From an uncultured Oscillospiraceae bacterium (lineage in GTDB: Bacteria; Bacillota; Clostridia; Oscillospirales; Oscillospiraceae), in assembly GCA_937915075.1 (NCBI GenBank), contig CALDMA010000269.1, forward strand, positions 1 to 17,586: DNA of 17,586 nt. Reading direction: 5' to 3'. Each line of letters starts with the position of its first letter. The stretch's first letter is position 1. A program made the translations under genes and the position numbers. This document shows positions 1 through 7,285 of this stretch, in pieces. The notes beneath the pieces were generated by a model. The model was not told the DNA's origin, did not search any database, and saw nothing but the letters and a program-made list of their open reading frames with translations.

Positions 1-876
1 GGCCTCTAACTTGCCCTCAAAGTTGGTGTCGATCTCGCCGGTCGCGCCCTCGACCTCGACCATCTCGAGTCCGCGCAGCACGCCGATGCCGTGGCACAGG
101 GGCACCGCGCTGATGACCGCGCCGCCGCAGCCGTACTCCTCGCGGAAGTCGGGCAGCTGCATCGCCGTGCCCGCCGCCCAGAACCAGATGCCGTTCGCGC
201 CGAGCTTGCCCTCCGCGCGGCGCTTCTCGGTGACGGGATGATGCTCCAGCACGCGGTTGGCAAGGCGCATGAGGTCGGCAAAGACCCTGGAGAGCGCCGC
301 GTCCTTCCCGCTCGGGAGCAGCGGGCCGATGACCTCGCCGAGGTGATCGTGCGGCGGGATGAAGCGCACGCCGCTCGGGTCGCAGTGGTGCTTCACCGCC
401 AGCGGACGGAACGAGGGACTGGGATCGATATACATATCCGCAGCACGGAGCGCGGCGGAAAAGGCGGGATCGCTGTTGAGCGCGGCAACAACGTCGAGCG
501 CGTCCTGTCCGGCGATGGAGCCGGCGGAGTGGGAGAGGATGCGTTTTTCCTCATAGGGCTGATCGCCCGGCTCGAGCGCGACGAGATTGCAGCGGAACGC
601 CGCGTCGCCGGGAACGAGCTTGAGCCCGATGGCGGCGGCCTCCATCGGCGAGCGGCCGGAGAAGTGCTTGAGCGGGTCGCAGCCGAAGATGGAGAGGATC
701 GCCGTCTCGCTGCCCGCAGGCAGCGGCTTGGGGCAGTTCACGACGCTGCCGACCGTGCCGCGCGCGGCGAGGGAATCAATGGTGGGGATGTCGGCGTACT
801 CAAGCGGCGTTTTGCCGCCGAGGGCCTCGACGGGGTTGTCCGCCATGCCGTCGCCGATGACAACAAGATATTTCAT
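1..876 (-). CDS. apgM: ApgM-type 2,3-bisphosphoglycerate-independent phosphoglycerate mutase (3' end outside window)
   Basis: The first 292 codons of an open reading frame run off the left edge; the family is about 400 residues, so roughly the last quarter is missing. The N-terminus MKYLVVIGDGMADNP contains the metal-binding Asp of the alkaline phosphatase superfamily (D9). GSETAILSIFGCDP (residues 55-68) is the nucleophile region, with Ser56 the likely phospho-acceptor. Family members interconvert 3- and 2-phosphoglycerate in the cytoplasm without 2,3-bisphosphoglycerate. Some bacterial members of this family have been proposed to act as homoserine kinases, and the sequence alone does not exclude that. 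The ATG is fixed by AAGGAGG seven bases upstream, and a good promoter lies behind it (907-935). Family assignment is confident; the exact substrate is less so. Confidence 0.88.
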   Translation of the reverse strand, partial: MKYLVVIGDGMADNPVEALGGKTPLEYADIPTIDSLAARGTVGSVVNCPKPLPAGSETAILSIFGCDPLKHFSGRSPMEAAAIGLKLVPGDAAFRCNLVALEPGDQPYEEKRILSHSAGSIAGQDALDVVAALNSDPAFSAALRAADMYIDPSPSFRPLAVKHHCDPSGVRFIPPHDHLGEVIGPLLPSGKDAALSRVFADLMRLANRVLEHHPVTEKRRAEGKLGANGIWFWAAGTAMQLPDFREEYGCGGAVISAVPLCHGIGVLRGLEMVEVEGATGEIDTNFEGKLEA

Positions 877-906
877 AGGAGTGCCTCCTTATCTGACGAT
901 GAATGC

Positions 907-935
907 AGTATAGCAGGGAGATGGACAAAAATCAA
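907..935 (-). promoter_or_regulatory. SigA-type promoter of apgM
   Basis: Read on the minus strand: -35 TTGATT (930-935), a 17-base spacer, then -10 TATACT (907-912). TGC precedes the -10, giving an extended -10. The start codon lies about 30 bases downstream. Confidence 0.65.
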
Positions 936-977
936 GGACAAAGGTCCGCGTACCGCGGAATTTTCCCTGCTGAACGG

Positions 978-1005
978 AAAACGGACGGGATACCCCGTCC
1001 GTTTT
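978..1005. terminator. Hairpin terminator downstream of the D-Ala-D-Ala carboxypeptidase gene
   Basis: A perfect 12-bp stem AAAACGGACGGG/CCCGTCCGTTTT encloses a four-base loop. T-runs on either strand make it potentially bidirectional. It lies 41 bases past the stop of the minus-strand carboxypeptidase gene and upstream of the apgM promoter, so it separates the two units. Confidence 0.75.
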
Positions 1006-1045
1006 GTACGGTTTGATGACCTTAACAGCGTGACCCCGCCGATGC

Positions 1046-2410
1046 TCAGCGCCTGCGGCCGCGATAGCCAGCGGGAGCGGCGCGTCCGCTGCTGCGCTTG
1101 CCGTAGCGCCGTCCGCGCCCGTTCCCACGCAGGAAAATGAACGCAAGAATGAGCAGGACAAGGACGGCGAGAACGATTTTGACGACGGTGCGGGAGAAGA
1201 ACTCCGCCACGTCGCGCTTGGCGACCAGCAGCCACGAGGCCGACACATCGCTGAGCGCGAGCAGCTTGACCGTGCCGTAGACGGTGCCGTTGTAGGAGAT
1301 GGTCATTTCGCCCAGCTCGTCGCCGGCGGCGATGGGGGCGTCCACGCTGTCCGGCAGCGTGATGTCGCGCGTGAGCTCGCTGAGGTCCAGCTCCGTGGGC
1401 AGCATCCGCGTGATGCTCTCGGCGGGGTGGGCGACGACGTAGTTCGCCTCGCTCGAAAGGGCGACCGGGACCTCGCGCACCAGCTCGTCGGCGGAGACGA
1501 CCTCGCGGCGGGAGAAGCTGTCGAAGCCGTAGTCAAAAAGGCGGATAGTCTCGGAAAAGCTCTTGGTGAGGGTGCTCTTGCCGTCCTCAAGCGTGATCTT
1601 CTCTGCGCCGAGCACCACGCTCACGAGCTGACGGTCGCCGCGCACGGCGGAGGAGACGAGGCAGTGTCCGGCCTCCTCGGTCGAGCCGGTCTTGATGCCC
1701 TGCGCGTCGCGGTAGAGGTAGCCGAGCTCACGCCAGTTGGAAATGAGGCGGTTGGTGGAGTGGAGCACATGGCGCTGGTTGTGGTCGGTCTCGGCGATCT
1801 CCGCGGATTTGGAGTTGCAGATCTCCATGAATTTCTCGTAGGGCATCAGCGCGCGTGTGATGAGGTAGATGTCCCACGCGGTGGTGTAGTGGTCGGGATC
1901 GTGCAGGCCGGAGGTGTTGACGTAGTGCGTGTTTTCGCAGCCGAGCGCGGCGGCGCGCTCGTTCATCTTCTGCACGAACTGCTCGATGTTCCCCTCGCCG
2001 CACACGGCCTCGGCGAGGATATTGCACGCCTCGTTTGCCGAGACGATGAGCATACATTGCAAAAGCTGCTCGACCGTCAGCACCTCGCCGGCCTTGATGC
2101 CGGCGGTGCTGCCGTAGATGCTCAGACCCTCGAAGGCGCTCTCGTGCGCCGTAATGGGCTGGTCGAGCGAGAGCTGTCCCGCGTCGATCGCCTCGAACAC
2201 CAGCAGCGCCACCGTCAGCTTGGTGATGCTCGCGGGGTAGTTCTTCTCGTGGGCGTTCTTTTCGTAGAGGATCTCGCCCGTCTCCTTCTCGACGAGCAGG
2301 GCGGCGCGGGCGTCGACGTCGATCTCCTCAAAGGCGGAGGCCGGTACGCACAGCAGGGAGACGAGCAGGCTGAGGACCAAAAAAAGAGCAAAAAAGCGGC
2401 GTTTTTTCAT
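1046..2410 (-). CDS. dacF: D-alanyl-D-alanine carboxypeptidase (peptidase S11, DacF/PBP5 type)
   Basis: A 454-residue penicillin-binding protein that trims the terminal D-Ala from peptidoglycan stem peptides outside the cell. Residues 1-26 form a signal peptide ending ASA. The three active-site motifs are in order: SITK (Ser61, Lys64), SAN (124-126) and KTG (240-242). The part after about residue 290 fits the beta-rich PBP5 C-terminal domain. A hydrophobic segment near residues 408-428 follows, and unlike the usual amphipathic anchor helix it is a full membrane span. It is followed by an Arg/Gly-rich tail of about 25 residues, presumably cytoplasmic. GCGAGG lies eight bases before the ATG. 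The gene is monocistronic, between its own promoter and a hairpin terminator. The family is certain; dacF rather than dacA or dacB is a guess. Confidence 0.92.
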   Translation of the reverse strand: MKKRRFFALFLVLSLLVSLLCVPASAFEEIDVDARAALLVEKETGEILYEKNAHEKNYPASITKLTVALLVFEAIDAGQLSLDQPITAHESAFEGLSIYGSTAGIKAGEVLTVEQLLQCMLIVSANEACNILAEAVCGEGNIEQFVQKMNERAAALGCENTHYVNTSGLHDPDHYTTAWDIYLITRALMPYEKFMEICNSKSAEIAETDHNQRHVLHSTNRLISNWRELGYLYRDAQGIKTGSTEEAGHCLVSSAVRGDRQLVSVVLGAEKITLEDGKSTLTKSFSETIRLFDYGFDSFSRREVVSADELVREVPVALSSEANYVVAHPAESITRMLPTELDLSELTRDITLPDSVDAPIAAGDELGEMTISYNGTVYGTVKLLALSDVSASWLLVAKRDVAEFFSRTVVKIVLAVLVLLILAFIFLRGNGRGRRYGKRSSGRAAPAGYRGRRR

Positions 2411-2496
2411 GGAAATGTACCTCGCAGTATGTTACAATAAAATGTGATCGGACGATCGGCGGGCGCCTGGCCCGCGCTCGACGGTATTTGACATTC

Positions 2497-2525
2497 AGTA
2501 TAACAAAAAACGGGAGGGAGTTCAA
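2497..2525 (-). promoter_or_regulatory. SigA-type promoter of dacF, overlapping the start region of the divergent gene
   Basis: Minus strand: -35 TTGAAC (2520-2525), spacer 17, extended -10 TGTTATACT with TATACT at 2497-2502. The leader is about 80 bases and contains a GC-rich hairpin (GCGGGC/GCCCGC, 2459-2475). The -35 abuts the ribosome site of the plus-strand comEA-like gene. A weaker plus-strand -10 TATAAC (2499-2504) shares the same bases, so the divergent promoters overlap. Confidence 0.6.
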
Positions 2526-2527
2526 CC

Positions 2528-2902
2528 GTGGAACGGCAGGAAAAAGGCGGAAGCACCTATTTCTTTTTGGCGCTGGTGACGCTCGCGTTCCTTGCCGCCG
2601 CTTTATGCCTGACCTCCGGCGCGGATCGCGCGGGGCGGGAGGACTACACCGTACAGACCGAGCGGAGCACGGAGGAGGAGGTCGCGCCCGTGCGGGTGCT
2701 TGTGAACATCAACACCGCGACCGCCGAGGAACTGGAGACCGTTACCGGCATCGGGCCGGTGCTGGCGCAGGCGATCCTCGACTACCGCGCCGAGCACGGG
2801 GACTTTCAGACGCTCGACGAGTTGCTGGAGGTGCGCGGCATCGGCAGCGCGAAGCTCGACGCCATGCGCGATGAAATTACGACAGGAGGCGATGCGCCGT
2901 GA
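2528..2902 (+). CDS. ComEA-like membrane-anchored helix-hairpin-helix protein
   Basis: A 124-residue protein starting at GTG with GGGAGGGAG seven bases upstream. Residues about 11-31 are one hydrophobic segment (signal anchor), followed by an acidic linker. Residues about 60-121 are a tandem helix-hairpin-helix domain with the ComEA signature VNINTATAEELETVTGIGP and a second hairpin around EVRGIGSAKL. ComEA binds incoming DNA during competence, but this protein lacks the N-terminal SLBB domain of Bacillus ComEA, and no comEC or comEB is nearby. It begins an operon: its stop overlaps the response regulator start (GTGA). The domain call is strong. A role in DNA uptake is only family-based, and a surface DNA-binding role linked to the adjacent two-component system is equally possible. 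Confidence 0.85.
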   Translation: MERQEKGGSTYFFLALVTLAFLAAALCLTSGADRAGREDYTVQTERSTEEEVAPVRVLVNINTATAEELETVTGIGPVLAQAILDYRAEHGDFQTLDELLEVRGIGSAKLDAMRDEITTGGDAP

Positions 2903-3576
2903 AAATTTTAGTGGTGGACGATGAGAAGCTGCTCGTCAAGGGCATCAAATTCAATCTCGAGAACGAGGGCTATCAGGTCGAGACCGCCTTCGACGGCGCG
3001 GCCGCCGTCGAGCTGGCCAAAAGCGAGAGCTTCGACCTCATCATCCTGGACCTGATGATGCCGGAGGTGGATGGGCTGACCGCCTGTATGCGCATCCGTG
3101 AATTCTCCGCGGTGCCCATCATCATGCTCACCGCCCGCAGCGAGGATGCGGACAAGATCATCGGCCTCGAATCCGGCGCGGACGATTACATCACCAAGCC
3201 CTTCAACATTCTGGAGCTCAAGGCGCGCATCCGCGCCCTGCTGCGCCGCGCGGGCCAGACCGCGCAGAAGCGCACGGAGCTGCTGACCGTCGGCAGCATC
3301 TCGCTCGACCCCGAGCGCCGCATTGCGCTGCGCGACGGCGTGCCGGTCGACCTGACGGCGAAGGAATACGATATTTTGGAGCTGCTCATCAAGAACCCGC
3401 ACCGCGTGTACTCGCGCGAGAATTTGATGGATCTCGTCTGGGGCTATACCTACGCCGGCGACTACCGCACGGTGGACGTCCACATCCGCCGTCTGCGCGA
3501 AAAGCTGGAGCATGACCCCGCCGAGCCGGAGCACATCATGACCAAGTGGGGCGTGGGCTACTACCTCAAGGACTGA
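2899..3576 (+). CDS. OmpR/PhoB-family response regulator
   Basis: A 225-residue DNA-binding response regulator. The receiver domain has the acidic pair D7/D8, phospho-acceptor D51 (LIILDLMMP), T78 and K100 (DYITKPF). From about residue 125 there is a winged-helix output domain with the recognition-helix region TVDVHIRRLREKLE and the wing GVGYYL. It starts with GTG overlapping the comEA-like stop by four bases, with AGGAGG nearby, so translation is coupled. The next gene is a histidine kinase 41 bases after its stop, its obvious partner. It resembles PhoP/WalR/ResD-type regulators, but the target genes cannot be read from the sequence, so no symbol is given. Confidence 0.95.
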   Translation: MKILVVDDEKLLVKGIKFNLENEGYQVETAFDGAAAVELAKSESFDLIILDLMMPEVDGLTACMRIREFSAVPIIMLTARSEDADKIIGLESGADDYITKPFNILELKARIRALLRRAGQTAQKRTELLTVGSISLDPERRIALRDGVPVDLTAKEYDILELLIKNPHRVYSRENLMDLVWGYTYAGDYRTVDVHIRRLREKLEHDPAEPEHIMTKWGVGYYLKD

Positions 3577-3617
3577 GCGGCGCACAGAAGGAAAACAAGC
3601 GGGGGGAGGGGAGCGCC

Positions 3618-5027
3618 GTGCGGCGTGCGAGCTTACAGGTCAAATTCGGCCTGAGCTATATTCTGGTCATTGCGGCGGTGCTCGTTTTTATGAACACCTA
3701 CCCTCTGATCGTGTCGGAAAATCTGGTCGTGCGCTCCAAGCAGACGACGCTGCAAAGCAGCGTGAGCGTGATGGTGACGGCGCTGAGCGGCCTGGAGGAG
3801 CTGAGCGAGGAGAACGTCGCCTCCGCGATGACGCTGGTGGAGGATACGGGCATCTCGCGTATTCTCGTCACGGACGCCGCGGGGCGCATCCTCTACGATA
3901 CCCGCGAGACGGACGGCGCGGTGGGCCGCTACGGGCTCTACACCGAGATCGTGCAGGCGCTGCGGGGCTACGACGCCTTCTATGCCGACTTCACCGACGG
4001 CGCGTTCCGCAGCCGCGCGGCTTCGCCGGTCATCTACCGCAGCCAGACCATCGGCGCGGTCTACGCCTATGAATACGACGTGGAGCAGGCGACGCTGCTG
4101 CTGACGCTGCAGAAGAATCTGCTGCGCATCTCGGCGGCGGTCGCGGGCTTCGTCGTGCTGCTGAGTCTGCTGCTCTCGCGGATGCTCACGCGCCGCTTCG
4201 GCGTGCTGCTCGAGGCCATCCGCCGTGTGCGCGAGGGCGCGTACAGCTACCACGCCGAGATCGGCGGGCGCGACGAGATCAGCGAGATCGCCGAGGAGTT
4301 CAACAGCCTCTCCGACCGCTTACAGACGACGGAGGAGGCGCGCCGCCGCTTCGTTTCCGACGCGAGCCACGAGCTGAAAACGCCGCTGGCCGGTATCCGC
4401 CTGCTCTCCGATTCCATTTTGCAGACCGAGGACATCGACGACGCCACGGTGCGCGAGTTTGTCGGCGACATCGTGCAGGAGACCGACCGTCTGACGCGCA
4501 TCACGGAAAATCTGCTGCGGCTCACGCGGCTCGACAGCGGCATCATCGAGCCGGCGCAGAGCGTCGCGGTCGCGCCGGTCATCGAGCGCGTGGTGCGGAT
4601 GCTGCGGCTGGTCGCCGACGAGAAGCGGGTCGGGCTGACCTACCTCGTCGAGCGGGAGCAGAGCGTGCGGGCCGGCGTGGACGACCTGCACCAGATCATT
4701 TATAACCTCACCGAGAACGCCATCAAGTACAACCGCCCCGGCGGTTTCGTGCGCGTGACGCTCGGCGGCACGGAGGACGAATGCGTGCTGCGCGTGGAGG
4801 ACAACGGCATCGGCATTCCCGAGGAGGATATGCCGCGCGTGTTCGACCGCTTCTACCGCGTGGACAAGATGCGCTCGCGCGCCGCGGGCGGCACGGGCCT
4901 TGGACTTTCCATCGTGGCGGACACTGTGCGCCGCCGCGGCGGCAGCATCGCCGTCAGCGCCCGCGCGGGCGGCGGCACCTGCTTCACGGTGCGGCTCCCC
5001 GCCGTGCGGAGGGAGGGGGAGGCATGA
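3618..5027 (+). CDS. Sensor histidine kinase (HAMP, HisKA, HATPase)
   Basis: A 469-residue membrane kinase. The GTG at 3618 is chosen because a G-rich Shine-Dalgarno stretch (3601-3613) precedes it and the product then begins with a short basic segment before membrane span 1 (about 10-32). An extracellular sensor region of about 140 residues follows, then span 2 (about 172-190), HAMP, and HisKA with SDASHELKTP (phospho-accepting His251). The ATPase has the N box (Asn367 in LTENAIKYN), the G1 box (Asp395 in VEDNGIGIP) and GTGLGL (425-430). All catalytic elements are intact. It pairs with the preceding response regulator, and its stop overlaps the GerMN lipoprotein start (ATGA). Arrangement and sensor type resemble PhoR/WalK-like envelope sensors; the stimulus is unknown. 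Confidence 0.94.
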   Translation: MRRASLQVKFGLSYILVIAAVLVFMNTYPLIVSENLVVRSKQTTLQSSVSVMVTALSGLEELSEENVASAMTLVEDTGISRILVTDAAGRILYDTRETDGAVGRYGLYTEIVQALRGYDAFYADFTDGAFRSRAASPVIYRSQTIGAVYAYEYDVEQATLLLTLQKNLLRISAAVAGFVVLLSLLLSRMLTRRFGVLLEAIRRVREGAYSYHAEIGGRDEISEIAEEFNSLSDRLQTTEEARRRFVSDASHELKTPLAGIRLLSDSILQTEDIDDATVREFVGDIVQETDRLTRITENLLRLTRLDSGIIEPAQSVAVAPVIERVVRMLRLVADEKRVGLTYLVEREQSVRAGVDDLHQIIYNLTENAIKYNRPGGFVRVTLGGTEDECVLRVEDNGIGIPEEDMPRVFDRFYRVDKMRSRAAGGTGLGLSIVADTVRRRGGSIAVSARAGGGTCFTVRLPAVRREGEA

Positions 5028-5923
5028 GGAGAAAAACTCTTTTTTCGCTTGCGGTTCTTGCTCTTGCGCTGCTGCTCGCCGCCTGTGTGCACAGCGGCGG
5101 GGCGGAGGGAGAAAACAGCTATACGATCTACTACCCCGCGGCTGAGCTGCGCGATGTGCCGGGGGAGGATGCCATCGTTGCCCGCACGGTGCAGATCCCG
5201 GATGCCGACACGCTCACGCAGGAGGAGCTGGCGCAGCGATTGCTGGAGCAGCTCCTTGCCGACGCGCCGGATACGGGCGTCCGCGCGCCGATGCCGGGCG
5301 GGACGACGCTTCTGAGCCTGTCGGTCCTCGGCAACTGGGCGCGGGTGGACTTCTCGCGGCAGTATGCGCGTCTTGCGGGCATCGACCTGACGCTCGCCGA
5401 CTACTGCGTGACGCTCACGCTCACGCAGCTCGACGGCGTGAACGCGGTGTCCATCACCTCGGGCGGGCGGGAGCTGCCGTACCGCGAGACACAGACGCTC
5501 ACGGCGGCAGACCCGCTGCTGTCGATGCGCGAGGACGCGCTGCGCCCCATTACCGTGTCGCTCTACTTCCTCGACCCGACGAGCGGCGCGCTGCGCGCGG
5601 AAAAGCGCGCGCTGGCGCTCTACGAGGGGCAGACGCGCGTGAACGCGCTGCTGGAGGCGCTCGCGCAGGGCCCCGAGAGCGACGCGCTCGTAGCGCTGCT
5701 GCCGGAGGAGTTCACCGTGCTCTCCGCCCGCGTGGAGGAGGGGACGTGCTATCTCAACCTGCCCTCCGACGTCGACCTCGGCATCTCGCCGCGGCAGACG
5801 GTGGAGTCGCTGGTGCTCTCGCTCTGCTCGCTCGACACCGTCGAGCGCGTGCAGATCGTCGTGGACGGCGAGATCGCGGCGCAGCTGAACGGTGTGAACG
5901 TCGGCGAGCCGCTGACGCCATGA
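5024..5923 (+). CDS. GerMN-domain lipoprotein
   Basis: A 299-residue lipoprotein. The signal peptide has an MRRK basic start and the lipobox LLAAC with Cys21 as the lipid-bearing residue. Two GerMN-like domains follow: about 65-165 (VDFSRQYARL, YCVTLTLTQLDGVNAVSI) and about 180-290 (LPSDVDLGI, LVLSLCSLDTVERVQIVVDG). GerMN domains occur in the spore germination and sporulation protein GerM and in envelope lipoproteins such as LpqB, which is linked to a two-component system in actinobacteria. Here the gene overlaps the kinase stop codon, so a role in modulating that sensor or in the cell wall is a reasonable inference. It is the last gene of the operon, and a strong terminator begins ten bases later. 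Confidence 0.88.
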   Translation: MRRKTLFSLAVLALALLLAACVHSGGAEGENSYTIYYPAAELRDVPGEDAIVARTVQIPDADTLTQEELAQRLLEQLLADAPDTGVRAPMPGGTTLLSLSVLGNWARVDFSRQYARLAGIDLTLADYCVTLTLTQLDGVNAVSITSGGRELPYRETQTLTAADPLLSMREDALRPITVSLYFLDPTSGALRAEKRALALYEGQTRVNALLEALAQGPESDALVALLPEEFTVLSARVEEGTCYLNLPSDVDLGISPRQTVESLVLSLCSLDTVERVQIVVDGEIAAQLNGVNVGEPLTP

Positions 5924-5932
5924 GAAAAGAAG

Positions 5933-5964
5933 AACGCCGCACGGCCCCGGGGCCGTGCGGCGTT
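5933..5964. terminator. Bidirectional terminator between convergent genes
   Basis: A perfect 16-bp inverted repeat, AACGCCGCACGGCCCC and its complement, effectively loops at CCGG. It lies between the ends of the GerMN lipoprotein (plus) and the MFS transporter (minus), with U-rich tails on both sides, and serves both transcripts. Confidence 0.85.
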
Positions 5965-5970
5965 TCCTTA

Positions 5971-7143
5971 TCATCGGGAGCTCTCCCGCGTGGAGAGACA
6001 GAAGGTCAGCAGCGAGGCCGCCGCGCTCACCGTGCCGAGCAGCAGCGCGGCCTGTATGCCGCTGTGGTCGAGGAGGCGTCCGCCGAGAAGATTGCCCAGC
6101 GCGCCGCCGAGCCCGCTGCCGGCGACGTAGATGAGCGACTGTCCCTTGAGCTGGTCGCGCGCGGGGAGCGTGGCGGCGACATAGTAGACCGTCGCGGGCG
6201 CGTAAACAGCGAACTGGAAGAACTGCATACACTGCCCGAGGTAGATGAAAGGCATCGAGCGGGCAAGGTAGAAAATGAGGAATTTCACGACCTCCGCTCC
6301 CGCCGCGAAGCGCAGGAAGAAGCCGGGCGAGAAGCGCTTTTGCAGCCGGGAGACCAGCGTCATCGCGGGCAGCTCCAGCACGGCGGAGATGGCGAGGCTC
6401 GTGCCCACGGCGCTTGCGGTCCCGCCGGCCTTGCCGACGAGGGCGTTCATGTAGGTGTTGGAGATGGTGTGGGTGAGGAAAAAGAACGTGCAGCCGAGCA
6501 GGGTGAGCGCGAAGCGCGGATGGCCGCACAGCACGGCGGCAATGCTCCGGTGCTCCGCGGGGCGGTCTTCCGCTTCATCGGGACGTTCCGGCAGGCGAAA
6601 GCCGGACATGGCGATAAGCCCGCAGGCGGTCAGCGCGGCAAAAACCGGCAGGAGCAGCGTCGGCGCATGGCGCTCGAGCACAAAGCCGAGGAGCAGCACC
6701 GCGGCGGCGTAGGAGACCGAGCCGACGCCGCGGCAGAAGCCGTAGACCACCGGGATGCCGCAGCGGTTCGCGTCCATCGCCATGGCGTTTTGAAACGGCG
6801 GGGGGGAGGAGAGGAACGCGCCGATGAGCGCGAAGCACGCGCCCAGCACGAACGGGCGCGGCAGCGGCACGAGCCATACGAGCAGGCACAGCACCGCGGC
6901 GAGCGAGAGCAGCGCCATCGCGCCGTGACGGTTTTCGAGGTCGGGCCGCGTGTCGAGGAACGAGGAGACCGCGGGGGAGAGGAACACCGAGAGCAGCGTC
7001 GCGCACGAGGTCACAACGCCGACCTGTGCGCTCGTGAAGCCGTTGTATTCGAGCACGAGCGCGATGAAGGCCCAGAGCGAGCCGTAGGCGCCCCAGAACG
7101 AGGCATGGATCACGGCATAGCGCGTATTCATGGAAAGCCGCAC
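5971..7143 (-). CDS. MFS transporter (MFS_1-like / phenylpropionate-permease-like)
   Basis: A 390-residue, strongly hydrophobic protein with about 12 membrane spans. The opening AVIHASFWGAYGSLWAFIALVLEYNGFTSAQVG resembles the first two helices of the MFS_1-like group that includes the 3-phenylpropionate and nucleoside permeases. A charged loop (RLPERPDEAEDRPAEHRS) separates the two six-helix halves. The GTG at 7143 is preferred because GGAAAGGGGG sits about seven bases upstream; the ATG four codons later would be too far from it. It is transcribed alone from a promoter at 7181-7208. The substrate cannot be inferred, and no neighbouring pathway genes hint at one. Confidence 0.85.
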   Translation of the reverse strand: MRLSMNTRYAVIHASFWGAYGSLWAFIALVLEYNGFTSAQVGVVTSCATLLSVFLSPAVSSFLDTRPDLENRHGAMALLSLAAVLCLLVWLVPLPRPFVLGACFALIGAFLSSPPPFQNAMAMDANRCGIPVVYGFCRGVGSVSYAAAVLLLGFVLERHAPTLLLPVFAALTACGLIAMSGFRLPERPDEAEDRPAEHRSIAAVLCGHPRFALTLLGCTFFFLTHTISNTYMNALVGKAGGTASAVGTSLAISAVLELPAMTLVSRLQKRFSPGFFLRFAAGAEVVKFLIFYLARSMPFIYLGQCMQFFQFAVYAPATVYYVAATLPARDQLKGQSLIYVAGSGLGGALGNLLGGRLLDHSGIQAALLLGTVSAAASLLTFCLSTRESSR

Positions 7144-7180
7144 GGCGGCGCCCCCTTTCCAAACGAAGCAGAATACAAGA

Positions 7181-7208
7181 AGTTTAACACTTTGCGCCGC
7201 ATTGTCAA
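7181..7208 (-). promoter_or_regulatory. SigA-type promoter of the MFS gene
   Basis: Minus strand: perfect -35 TTGACA (7203-7208), spacer 16, extended -10 TGTTAAACT with TAAACT at 7181-7186. It is back to back with the polA promoter. Confidence 0.65.
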
Positions 7209-7217
7209 CGGTTTTTG

Positions 7218-7246
7218 TTGAGTTTTGCGCGCGCATGGGCTATACT
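7218..7246 (+). promoter_or_regulatory. SigA-type promoter of polA-rimI-tsaD
   Basis: -35 TTGAGT (7218-7223), a 17-base spacer, and -10 TATACT (7241-7246), about 40 bases before the polA start codon. Confidence 0.7.
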
Positions 7247-7285
7247 GTAGCATGAAAAAGAATGTAAATGCGGAGGTCTTTGACG

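Noticed and set aside
91..1140. 349-codon plus-strand frame opposite apgM
   Set aside because: It is the antisense shadow of the high-GC apgM gene, without a ribosome site; the minus strand has clear family motifs.
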